Assembly: GCF_000002985.6 (NCBI RefSeq)
Contig: NC_003279.8
Coordinates: 13,206,001-13,270,000, forward strand
From: Caenorhabditis elegans
Lineage: Eukaryota > Nematoda > Chromadorea > Rhabditida > Rhabditidae
Direction: 5' to 3'
DNA: 64,000 nt
Part shown: positions 21,995 to 32,539 of the stretch, piece by piece
How positions within the stretch are numbered: the first letter of the stretch is position 1
Layout: each line of letters starts with the position of its first letter
The notes under the pieces: generated by a model
What the model saw: only the letters and a program-made list of their open reading frames with translations
The model's database searches: none
What the model was told of the DNA's origin: nothing
Made by a program: the position numbers and the translations under genes

Positions 21995-23701
21995 TCAATC
22001 ATTTCTTATAAAGGAAGAAGATAATTTTGCAGAGTAATATTTATGAATTTCACTGAAGTTGTTGAGTAGTAACAGGTTGAGCACAGACTGATCATATCGA
22101 AAACAGTTAGCCTGATACTTGCACCAATTTCGCTCGAAAATGCACTTGACTTGAGATCCGGGAGGGTTCATGCAGTTTTCTGTGAGAGAGCAGAGTACCC
22201 ACCTGAAAATTAGCGTTTTTTTCAAAATCATATTTTTCATATTTTTCCAAACCATTTAAAAAGTTTCATGGTATATCTGGTCCGTGCAAGAAAGATGATA
22301 CCGGATTGAATTTGAGTGCGCCGTTTCAGAAGCTCTAGCGAGCTTGTGGGAAAGAATTTCAAGAGTTCTGAAATAATAATTTTTGAATTTTTTTCCTGAA
22401 ATTGCTCACTTGAATTCAAAACTGCAAAATTGGAATGGTTAGTCTCAGTGGCTCCAACAACAGTTGCATAATCAGTGGTAAGTCTTTCGGATCTGATATC
22501 CGCATATAGATTCCTAATTATATTTGGTTTAATGACTCCAATATGAGCATCTATCCACCAAACCGCCGGGAACTCTTGGAGCATTTCGGCCATCACTATT
22601 GCCTTGAAGTTATAGGTCGACCAGTTGCTCACAAATTCCGGATATAAAGACGTGTTGAATACCCGAAACTCGAAATACTTATCATTCTTTGGAAGCTTTT
22701 CAGAGTAGGATGCACTGATATTCATTCCATTTAGGATGTACTTGTGACGTGGGTAAAATTTTCGGATTGAATACAAGGATTTGAGACTGAGATCCAAGTG
22801 ATCATTGGTTGTTGAGGAAATGAACACCAGATCAGGTTCGTTGTTGATGATTGATCTGAGGCTCGGCAGGCGAGCAGTTTCGTTGATGATACCTGAAGAG
22901 TTATCGATTAGTAAAAAGAAGAAGAAGGAAAATTTTACAATTTTAATGTTTTTTTTGCTTATCCATATTTTACCATTTCGCCTTTGCAAAAATTCTGGTT
23001 AAAAATTTCTCAGAACTTGGCCGGGGAAAGACCAAGGCAATCATAAAATTCCGGCAATTTTCGAATTTCATTTTAATAATTTTTATTTAACTTTTAAATA
23101 CAGAGAAAGAGTTCAAAAATTGTCTCAAAGTTGAAAATTGCCGATGAAAATTGCCGTCAATTGTTCGGCAATTTTTGAACACTTTCTCGGTTGTTCCAAG
23201 TCAAATAAAAGTAATTTTCAGATAGAGTAAATATTTTTCTATATTGTATCATTAAAGTTTAATGAAAAATATCGAGGAAGATGCCCAACCGTCTCATTTT
23301 GTAGAATTGCCGGTTTGGCAATTGCCGCACACCCTGGGTTGATTTTCTTATGTTGGTTTTTGAAAATAAAAATTTACAAAAAAACGGAAAAAGTTTGATA
23401 TTTGGATCTTATCACCCTTCAGTTAAAAAACTCACCCAATCTCTCTAAAGAGTCCAACAAACTGCAATCAAACTTTTTTCCCACTGATTCCTTGTTCCGC
23501 GGATTTTCATAACAAAAATCATAGGTGTTTCCACTTTTTTTAGATTTACAGAAACATTTTCTTCTCTCAAAATCAGGTACTTTCTGATTTAAAAAAATTA
23601 TAGATTCCAGTGAAACCAAAACAAACCTTCTGAAAGAAAAAGACAAGACAGATTAGTGCGAGGCAACAAATTTGATACCAATTAAATTGAAATCTTTTCA
23701 T
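21995..23701 (-). CDS. DUF1647 family protein, complete
   Basis: Five exons: 23627-23701, 23436-23583, 22410-22892, 22253-22367 and 21995-22202. The total of 1,029 nt gives 342 aa with all phases agreeing. Exon 1 is a type II signal anchor (WYQICCLALICLVFFF); intron 1 is only 43 nt. Exon 2 has the Cys motif (CFCKSKKSG, YDFCYENP, KKFDCSLLDSL). Exon 3 has LVFISSTTNDHLDLSLKSLY, PAVWWIDAHIG and TNHSNFAVLNS. The last exon has CSLTENCMNPPGSQVKC. The domain function is unknown; the anchor fits a Golgi or ER lumenal protein. It is a paralogue of the gene at 1-1759 and shows no lesions. Unlike that copy, the final two exons are fused. Confidence 0.85.
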
Positions 23702-24521
23702 CTTTCTCCAAATAAGAAAAAATCCGGCAATTGAATTCCAAGTGTATGTATCTTGAACAGCTTACATCAGATTAAAATCGAACTTTTTTTGATTTCAATT
23801 TTTCGATTTTTTTTAATTTTTTGATTTTTCCTGAAATTAAATCGAAAAGTTTTCAATGACAGCCATGAAAAATTCCCAACCTCTCCACAATTTCTAATTC
23901 TAAATAAATTGTCTCTAGAAGTATTTTTAGCCTTCCCAGAATTTCTAATAGATTGAGTTCAGGGGTGCGCGGCAATTGCCGAAAATTTCCAAAACCCGTA
24001 ATTTCCAAAGTTGCCGATTGCCGGAAATTCCCAAAACCGCAATTGCCGGAAATTGCCTATTGCCGGAAGTTTCCGATTGCCGCGCACCCCAGATTCAGAT
24101 TGAATTCCCGCCAAAATTGTTATCAGAAAATTTGAATTTCCTGGTTATTTATTGTCATCCAAATAAACCACAATTAATATTTAAGGTCTCACAACGCTCC
24201 GTATCTACTTTGAACTATTCTGGACGGACTCAAAACATGTTCGTCAAGTTTCCCTTTTAGGTTGGATAACACAAAACTCAATCGCCTAAATGACCAGTGA
24301 AAGGAATATAGATAAGGCACGGTTTGTAGTTTTATCTCACAGTACATCTCATTATGGAGAGGAATATCTTGAATTAAATGAGGATTTAGAAGAAATCGCT
24401 TGATTTCAAGATTTGTTGCCAATTTTGGTTAATCATTACCTATATATAAAAAAATAGTTTCCGTTTGTTAAGAAGTGACGTCATAGCTTACAAAGGCAAG
24501 GCGTTTTCGGCTGTTGGAGGG
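23702..24521. other. Intergenic with one small foldback
   Basis: Upstream region of the DUF1647 gene and AT-rich spacer. Apart from the foldback at 23962-24090 I see no gene or RNA. Many CGGCAATT motifs occur, as in other repeats of this window. Confidence 0.5.
23962..24090. repeat. CGGCAATT foldback, 129 bp
   Basis: Ends GGGGTGCGCGGCAATTGCCG and its inverse. The interior is made of GCCGGAAATTCCC-like alternating motifs. A typical miniature foldback repeat; no coding content. Confidence 0.8.
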
Positions 24522-24990
24522 ATATAGGTTTGGAGTTATTAGTGGGATATGGTCGGGGTACTGTAGTAGTACTGTAGGAGTACTGTAGGAGTACGGTAGG
24601 ATTACTGTAGTTTAGGAAAAATTGAGTTTTGTCTTTTGAAGAGATATAGGTTTGGGGTTATTAGTGGGATATGGTCGGGGTACTGTAGTAGTACTGTAGG
24701 AGTACTGTAGGAGTACGGTAGGATTACTGTAGTTAATGAATAATTGTGTTTTTGTCTTTTGAAGAGATATAGGTTTGGGGTTATTAGTGGGATATGGTCG
24801 GGGTACTGTAGTAGTACTGTAGGAGTACTGTAGGAGTACGGTAGGATTACTGTAGTTAATGAATAATTGTGTTTTTGTCTTTTGAAGAGATATAGGTTTG
24901 GGGTTAGTAGTGGGATATGGTCGGGGTACTGTACTGTAGGAGTACTGTAGGAGTACTATAGGATTACTGTAGTTTGGGAAAAATTGACTT
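24522..24990. repeat. Minisatellite, about 121-bp unit, four copies
   Basis: Each unit starts near GATATAGGTTTGG, contains GTGGGATATGGTCGGGGTAC and then GTACTGTAGGAG sub-repeats, and ends with an A/T-rich stretch. Copies 2 and 3 are almost identical; the fourth is shortened. It lies directly beside the heat-shock-element array. Confidence 0.9.
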
Positions 24991-25019
24991 TCCGTCTTTG
25001 GAAGGGAAATTGGAAACTT

Positions 25020-25700
25020 CGGGAAAATTCTGAAATGTTCCAGAACTTTCTAGAAAAATCGAGAAAATTCTGAAATGTTCCAGAACTTTCTAGAAAAATC
25101 GAGAAAATTCTGAAATGTTCCAGAACTTTCTAGAAAAATCGAGAAAATTCTGAAATGTTCCAGAACTTTCTAGAAAAATTGAGAAAATTCTGAAATGTTC
25201 CAGAACTTTCTAGAAAAATCGAGAAAATTCTGGAATGTTCCAGAACTTTCTAGAAAAATAGAGAAAATTCTGGAAGTGTATGTGTGCCAAATTCTGAAAT
25301 GTTCCAGAACTTTCTAGAAAAATTGAGAAAATTCTGAAATGTTCCAGAACTTTCTAGAAAAATCGAGAAAATTCTGGAATGTTCCAGAACTTTCTAGAAA
25401 AATCGAGAAAATTCTGGAAGTGTATGTGTGCCAAATTCTGAAATGTTCCAGAACTTTCTAGAAAAATTGAGAAAATTCTGAAATGTTCCAGAACTTTCTA
25501 GAAAAATCGAGAAAATTCTGGAATGTTCCAGAACTTTCTAGAAAAATCGAGAAAATTCTGGAATGTTCCAGAACCTTCTAGAAAAATCGAGAAAATTCTG
25601 AAATGTTCCAGAACTTTCTAGAAAAATCGAGAAAATTCTGGAATGTTCCAGAACTTTCTAGAAAAATCGAGAAAATTCTGGAAGTGTATGTGTGCCAAAT
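25020..25700. repeat. Tandem array of heat-shock-element-like units
   Basis: Fifteen units of 40 bp (GTTCCAGAAC-containing), broken twice by the spacer GTGTATGTGTGCC, which also closes the array. Every unit holds TTCcaGAA and TTCtaGAA. Five units (near 25241, 25385, 25529, 25569 and 25649) have the full three-box form GAAtgTTCcaGAA. HSF-1 binds inverted nGAAn boxes, so the array is a plausible cluster of HSF-1 sites. Similar arrays are known to be carried by Caenorhabditis Helitrons; I cannot show Helitron ends here. Confidence 0.85.
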
Positions 25701-26084
25701 ACTTTTAATGGTGCCAGTCGTTGCCCGCGCCGTAGGAGCGGTCAGCGGCTGGTTTTTAATTAAAAAATTTGAAATAAAAACTTCAAGGAATAATAACATT
25801 AGACTTGGAAAATAAACAGAAATATCCTAACAGTTTTGGGGAATTTGGGGAAAAAATGTCCCGAAAGATTTTAAAATGGGCATTTTTATAGTTTTTTTTT
25901 CAACTTTTCGGCAATCGAAAATTCCGGCAATAGCCGAAATTGCCGAAAATTGGACGGAACTCAGCAGCAGAGATTTCTCTGCTGTATCTGTTTTTTTTAT
26001 GATTTTTTAAAATATTTACTTTAGCATATATGTAGACGTCAGCAAATTTTAATTATTTTTTGAATAATGAAATACGTGAGCCGA

Positions 26085-26104
26085 CCCCCCCCCCCCTTTT
26101 TTTT
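26085..26104. repeat. C12-T8 homopolymer tract
   Basis: Twelve C followed by eight T, about 145 bp upstream of the start of the membrane-protein gene. The minus strand has G12, the kind of tract that can form a G-quadruplex and that is deletion-prone in worms lacking the DOG-1/FANCJ helicase (established knowledge). Confidence 0.95.
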
Positions 26105-26248
26105 ATCGATTTTTCCAAATTCCTCACCATTCCACGTGAGCATCAAAATTCTGATCATTGCTCGTTTTTCTATGCTCATCAAATCGCTCGATTTGGAGTA
26201 AACGATATCTTCGAAAGCGACGAGTTAAAGTGATTGAAGAAGAACAAG

Positions 26249-28660
26249 ATGATGCATTTCAAACACGCACTTATCACTTGTCTTCTCGTTTTATCAACAA
26301 CTACCATCATTTCTGCTCAAATACCCGAAAATCCAGTGTGCCAACCAACGAATCAGATTGGAAATGCAACCGGTGCACATTTTTTGTACTTTCTTGATAA
26401 GGCTATTGAACCGGATTTGGTGAGTAATACTCTTACTGGTTTTAGTGAGAAATCTAGTTTTTTTCAGCTCTCTCGTCTGACATATCTTCTCAAAGCAATT
26501 TCCTGCGAGATTCCAAGCAATGAGAAGATTAAGAACATGATCGTATCTTATTCTGGGGATAATGTAAGATTTATCAGTTTTTAACCTAATCAACCTGCTC
26601 AATATTCCAGCAATACTTTGGTGAAGCCGTGAAAAGTAGTCAGCTACCTTCCAGTTTGTATCTTCCGGTAAAGGAATCCTCGAAGCCATCCTCAAATCCT
26701 TGTGATAGCTTTCGCCAAGCGATTGCAAAAACGCCGTCGGAATATTTGAATCACGAAAATGTGCAGTTCATTGTGTCCGTTTTCGGTGACGCCACGTGTT
26801 TTTTGAAAGCTTTTCAAAGTCAGTTCAACGGGAATTCGCGGAAAAAGAGCTTCTTCTACAATGGAATTCTTGTTAATTCAAATCTAACCAATTCAAATAA
26901 TCAATCGATCAGAATGGTGATTCCGGATTTGGTGAAAGCAATTAACACAAGCAGTTAGTAATTTGAAGCCATCTGCCTTTTAAAAAATGTCTTTTTTCAG
27001 GAGTCTCCCTTGTAGGTTCCGACAAAATCAACGAGGTCCATGAAAGTGCTCATTTGGTTCAGAGTTATGCGAGCATGTATGTCCTGATCCTGTTCACCTT
27101 TGAAAATTATAAAAATTTTTATTCAGGATTCGAGATATCCTTCTTGGCAATAGTGTTCACGACTGGGAAGAAATTCTGACAACTACACTTGCTCCGGTGA
27201 CGTCAACCATGCCCCCAACAGCAAAAAGAGCAGCATCGATAGACGATGAGGGAGAAATGTTGACGTTCGATGGTAGTGCGGATGAGGAAGTGGTGATTCC
27301 TCCATCAAATGCTACTAATTCGACGTCTACAATTGCTCCGACAACTCATACAATCCTCTCGAGCACAACAGAAGTGAAGACTACTAGAAAGCAATTCAAA
27401 AAGATTGTTCCGATTCCCAAACCATCGAAGATCCCGTCTCGTTCTTCGACAGCTCGTCCCACAACAACCACTGAAGAATACGATGCGGATACGGAAGAAG
27501 ACGCCGAAAAACTTGAAATGATGTCAGGGAAGAGGAAAGTGGATAATGGAACTACTGTATATGTTCCCAGTGATCCGGATGCCCAGGAAGGTTAGAATTT
27601 GGCACGAGGAGTAGGCGATCACGCCTCGTCGATCTAAGGCACACTGAGCAGATCAGACCTAATTGCGACCTGCTCGGCAAACTCCACCAGCTTTCACGTA
27701 GTGCGCGTTTGAAATTTGGTAATTTGAGATTAATTGATAAAGGCCTAGTGGGTTTGCGCCGCCTGCGACCAAAGAATGATTGGACAGACTAGGAATCCCA
27801 GCTGAGTGAGGCGCGAAATGCGGGCCTCACGCTGATACCGCTGTGTATTCGAATGTGTATTCAAAATATATTCAAATGCAAAAAGGCAGTTATTTGAAGC
27901 AGCCGACACTGTCGGGGTTCACTATACATTCGGATACATGCGGCTTGAGTGACGCCGTGAGGCCGGCGCGGTGACCGCTGAGGCCAGCGGATGCGCCGTT
28001 GCGGCGACTTCATGGAAGCCCTAGCACATACCTATCTAAAATACTGCGCCAGAAAGCTGACAACATTCTGGAGAAAGTATCTACACTAACTATAAGTTAA
28101 CTCGTCAGCACTGTTGCCAGCTATACCGTTACCAATTTTCTTACAGGAATCGATGCGAACATCCTTATCTACATCCTACTCCTTGTCCTTCTCATTTGGT
28201 GCTTCTGTATTGCCCTGTGTCTTATTTGGATGTACGTGTGTGCCAAGCAACGAAAACACAAGATGATCAGTAAAGCTGAAGAGGAACGTGAAGCTATGTT
28301 GGCACTTTTGGAGAAAGGACACGAGACGGAGCACAGTTCTCGTAGAGCTAAACCATCGGTTTCTGTGGAAAGTGATGAGTTTGATAAGGAGTGGAAAAAT
28401 GTGAGTTACAAAAACAGTTATTGATTTTTTTTCCAATTTTTAAATTGCAGATCAAACCATCCAAGTACACCCCCGCTTCTGTTTCCACTAACGAAACTAA
28501 ATCCGAATTGGAGAGTGTGAAGCAACCGGTTGCAGCTACCCATGTCGCTCCTGTAGAAGTTTCAGAGTTCGAGGAGAGGCTCGATGATGATGTGGATCAT
28601 AAGCCAAGACATGGAGGATATGTTAAGACGAAGAGAACTGCTGACTTACATTTTGACTGA
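26249..28660 (+). CDS. Type I single-pass membrane protein, unknown family
   Basis: Exons: 26249-26419, 26468-26563, 26611-26953, 27001-27076, 27127-27590, 28147-28400 and 28451-28660 (TGA); phases agree throughout, about 537 aa. Two adjacent ATGs precede a signal peptide (FKHALITCLLVLSTTTIISA). A Cys-containing ectodomain follows (about residues 25-200), then a Thr/Ser-rich stalk (STSTIAPTTHTILSSTTEVK; TARPTTTTEE) that is likely O-glycosylated. One transmembrane helix comes next (about residues 386-413, NILIYILLLVLLIWCFCIAL), then a charged cytoplasmic tail starting KQRKHKM. I do not recognise the ectodomain. Layout fits a cell-surface receptor or adhesion protein. The intron before the membrane helix is 556 nt and GC-rich, unlike the others. 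Confidence 0.75.
27600..28120. repeat. GC-rich insertion in intron
   Basis: The intron holds unusually GC-rich sequence for this window, with motifs such as GTGAGGCCGGCGCGGTGACC and short inverted pieces (GCGCGTTTGAAATT region). Probably an old repeat insertion; I cannot identify its ends. Confidence 0.4.
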
Positions 28661-29366
28661 AAATGAATAAAGTTTATGAGGGAATTAAATGGAATGTTAG
28701 TTGATGACTCAGGAATAAATTTTCGATAATTCCCAAGAGAAATGTGGTGACCCCTGGTAGCTTCTAGGTAATTGCAAATGAATTCTCGTATGAAAATGTT
28801 ATAAATTGAAAAAATTCTCTCAATTTTTAGTACACGAGTACCCTGAACCTTGTGCTGTTTTCAAAGTATGTGTGTCTAGCTTCCCTCTTCGTCTATGCGC
28901 CTCTCACTTTCCGAACACATTCGCTGGTCCCACTTTCTGAACCCGCTTTTTCTCTGTTTCATGTTTTTTGAGCATCAATAAAAACAACGAATGTTTCCTA
29001 CTTTTGACCAGTTTTCCGGTTTCAACTGTTCAGCAATTTTTTTCGATCTAAAGCAATAGTTTTTACTGTAATTTCTGTAGTGTTTGAAGAAAACCCCACG
29101 GATTTATGAGTTATAAAATATCAATATGCGTTTTTAAGTGTTTATTTCGACGAAATTTTTTTTACCTCTATTTTTATCAGTTTTAGAGCTCGATGAGCCG
29201 AGTAAAATTATTGAGTAGTCAGTAAACTCTTTTATCTATTTTTTCTATTTTTGAGCACCAATTTTGTAACAAAATGAAATTTAAGAATTCGGACCAATCT
29301 TTGCTTAGTTAAGCGCAATTTCAAACAATCAGCAACCCGTTTTTTATAAGTTTCAGATTCGAAATA
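28661..29366. other. Intergenic, no gene seen
   Basis: Spacer between the membrane-protein gene and the scramblase gene, AT-rich. A splice-acceptor-like TTTCAG just before the ATG at 29367 fits trans-splicing of the scramblase mRNA. Confidence 0.5.
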
Positions 29367-30470
29367 ATGGATCAACTATTTTATAATGGACCACCTGATT
29401 ACGTTGAAATTGAAGACCGAGCCATAACAACTGAACCAGGAGCTTCTATACAAGCAGCTCCCGGAGCAATTTGGATGGAAGCACTTCCAGCGATTGAGGG
29501 AATCCCAGCAGGGTTGGAATACCTTGCCTACTTGGACACGGTCATGGTGCATCAAGTGAAGGAGGTTCTTGAGATTCTTACTGGATGGGAGAGTAAAAAT
29601 AAGTATGCTATTAGAAATAAAAATGGACAGCAGTGTTACTATGCGTTCGAAGAATCCAACGCTTGGGAGAGACAGTGTTGTGGATCGCAACGAGGTTTTA
29701 CGATGCACATTGTGGATAATTTTAACAAGGTGAGTTATGGCCTAGAGATGCAGATTTCTAAGCCATGAAGCTTGAGTTCTTATCACTTTTTAACTCCTGA
29801 TTATTTCATGGGATGTGTAATAATAGGAAAACATTCCTAAAGTTTCTTGAAAATTCTTTTAAATTAAGTTTTTAAAACATTTGTTTTGTTAAGAATGTGC
29901 TCATCGTCAAACGAGAATTAAGATGCTGCGCAGACTCATTTTGTGGATGCTTGCTAGGTCTTCAAAACATATGCACCATTGAATCACTATCAACTGGCCT
30001 TCTGGGTACTGTCCTTCAAGGATATGGTTGCACGAATTCATTCTATAACATTTTGGATAAAGATGGAAATCTGATTTTCCTAGTTGATGGTCAAGGATGT
30101 TGCACAAGTTGCTGCTGTGAAGATAAGGATTTTACGGTGACAAGACTTTGCCGAATTTAAAATACTCCATACTTTTCAGATCAAAACTCCCGACAGCTCC
30201 GTGCCAATTGGCTCAATAACCAAGAAGTGGGGTGGACTATTGCGTGAAGCGTTTACCGATGCCGACACTTTTGCAGTCACCTGTGAGTTAGTCTTGAAAG
30301 TGAAAGAATAGTTGAAAGAATTTCAGTTCCCATCGACCTTGATGTCAAGCTCAAAGCGATACTGCTGGGAGCCACATTTTTGATTGTGAGTTTTTGTGCT
30401 TCTTATCCAAAATTTAATTTAACTATTACTCTATTTTCAGGATTTCGTGGAGTTCGAAAATAATAACTGA
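29367..30470 (+). CDS. Phospholipid scramblase (scrm family)
   Basis: Five exons: 29367-29729, 29894-30136, 30180-30282, 30327-30385 and 30441-30470 (TGA); 798 nt, 265 aa. TTTCAG upstream of the ATG suggests spliced-leader addition. Family marks: MVHQVKEVLEILTGWESKN, YYAFEESNAWERQCCG, a Cys-rich segment (ELRCCADSFCGCLLG), GCTNSFYNILD, GQGCCTSCCCEDKDF, IGSITKKWGGLLREAFTDAD and FPIDLDVKLKAILLGATFL. The DADTFAVTFPIDLD segment corresponds to the calcium-binding loop proposed in human PLSCR1, next to the C-terminal membrane helix. Such proteins are linked to Ca2+-dependent movement of lipids between leaflets, though that activity is debated. The N-terminal Pro-rich part is short. Looks intact; C. 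elegans has several paralogues, so no gene number is given. Confidence 0.92.
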
Positions 30471-31053
30471 TGTGGAAAAACTGGAAATCTCGCAATGCAC
30501 TTCTCGCTTGTTTTCTGCGATCAGAGCTCTAATTATGAAATGATAATGTGCTTTCTTTGTATGCATGTATATTAAAATAAGACATTTTGCAAACGCGCCG
30601 TTTGCATCGCTTTGCTTCTTTTCTTCAACATCTTCAAAATGAAATAAAATAATTATAATTATATCGCACTTCCAATAAGCGTAAAGCAAGAACGATTGAA
30701 TATATAACGGAGAAAACTCCGATATTAAAAATCTAGAAATCTTTTGATTAAAAATCTTTCGGTAAACTGATAAATACAAATTTGGCCTACTTTTCACCTG
30801 TATCGTTACCACCGACATGCTCTACTGCCATGCACATCTCTTCAATTCCGTGATTTACGAGACGAGAGGCAATAAAGATCACAGTTACGTTTTTTAAAGA
30901 TTACAACTTTTTCAACTTCTTAGATTTTCACGAATACTTCCTTGTTGCATGTCTACGAAGCAAGCCTGCTGCCGAACCCAATTCTTTCAAAACGAACTAT
31001 ATTCATTTTTCAACCCTTTTTGATAAGTTTATCTTTTGTTAAAATATAAGAAA
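30471..31053. other. Intergenic, no gene seen
   Basis: AT-rich 3' flank of the scramblase gene and upstream region of the next gene. The open minus-strand frame at 30426-30818 overlaps the scramblase end and has no family resemblance. Confidence 0.5.
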
Positions 31054-32378
31054 ATGTCTTCGGAAGATCCTATTTATTCACAAAACGAATCACTGTTGTT
31101 AGGCAGTTCTAACAAGTAAGTTTCTTTTTTTGCACTGCTAGTGAGCCCAAGATTTTCCAAATAAAAGATTAATTTTGGCCATTTTATATTCAAAAAATTT
31201 ATTAAAGGAAGTAAAACGTTTATCGTTCAGTTTTTCACAAAAAAATATATACATAAAAATTTGCGAAAACTCTGAATATTTTTTAAGATCCCAAGCAAGT
31301 AATTCTTCTAAGACAATCGCTAAAAGAGCTACAGTATTCATTGGAATCTTGTTCATAACAACGCCAATTGTTTTTGGCTTGTCCGAAGTTGTTGGTAAGA
31401 ATAATGAGGAAAGTGAGAAAAGCGATATATGTTAAATAATTAAGAAATGGATGTTTCAGGTTCTCCTAAAAATCAAACATCTGAAACCACTACAGCAGAA
31501 AATAATACAACTCGTGAGTGTTATATGTATTTTTCAGAAAATGATATGATAGTTGTCGTATTTTTTCGTGTGCGGCAAATTTGTTGAATTTGGAAATTTT
31601 GCCGTTTGCCGTGCAACGGCAAATTTCAAATTCTATTCATAAAGTCTATTCATAAAGTATTCATATAGCCCAAATAAACTGTATACTAAAGTATTTCCAG
31701 TTTCAGTTGTCCATCGTACATCCTTCAAAACACAGGAGAAGATGGTCCAATTGATTCCGAAATCAGGACAAGACTACATAAAATTCACTTATGACATAAT
31801 CAAGGACACCTATTCTTATGATAACGTCGATGGAACCCCAGTTAGGCCAATTGTTGCTTCTAATATAGAGCGAGTCAGACAGAGAACATAACGAAGCATA
31901 CTTACATCGCAAGAATTATCTCGAATATGCACAAGTAAGTTTTCAATTATATCAACAAAGTTTATTAATGAGTTTTAGATGCGTTGGTCGTTCAATGTGA
32001 AGAATGATGGAAAGAGAGTTGAAAAAATAATGTTTCAAAATTACCGGAACAGAACCACTTGATACTTTTGCCGTTGAAGCATTTCCTGAAGCTTGTTATT
32101 CAACAGGCCACAACGTCTGATAAACAGATTTATAAAAATTTCTAATATTACTTTTCAGATAAGTTGCACCTATTATCCGTTGAACGGATATGTTGAATCG
32201 GAAAAAGAAATTGAAAGTTTGAATATGAACGTAAGTATTTTCAATTCATGTCAAAATTTAGTTCAAAATCTATTCCAGTTTTTTACTTCACAAAGATGTT
32301 AACATTTTAGAAACCGATATAAAGGATGAGGGTAGTGTTGAAACGTTTTCAATTGAAGCTTACTGGAAACACAACTAA
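31054..32378 (+). pseudogene. Decayed small membrane-protein gene
   Basis: Recognisable exons are 31054-31115 (MSSEDPIYSQNESLLL), 31288-31394 (a membrane helix, ATVFIGILFITTPIVFGL), 31460-31513 (Thr-rich) and a long exon from about 31701 (MVQLIPKSGQDYIKFTYDII). Later pieces read well only after frame changes: HNEAYLHRKNYLEYAQ, MRWSFNVKNDGKRVEK, TEPLDTFAVEAFPEACYS, ISCTYYPLNGYVESEKE, and finally ETDIKDEGSVETFSIEAYW before TAA. At least two frameshifts (near 31890 and 32030) break the frame, while splice signals remain. This suggests a recently lost nematode-specific type II membrane protein; family unknown. A highly spliced live gene with small unrecognised introns is the alternative. Confidence 0.5.
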
Positions 32379-32539
32379 AAATCATTTAATAAAATAGTTT
32401 ATATATTTATTTTTATTTTCAACTAAACAAACGTGAACTCTTATCCCCCTCCGTACAGAAAAAATTCCACCACAAAAATTCCACCACAAAATTCCACCAC
32501 TTTCCGTGGATTTCATAATTTTGAATTTATTTCTTAACA

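Noticed and set aside
25020-25700. Regular 40-bp repeats that superficially resemble a CRISPR array
   Set aside because: Units are head-to-tail without unique spacers, and the surrounding genes are eukaryotic with introns.
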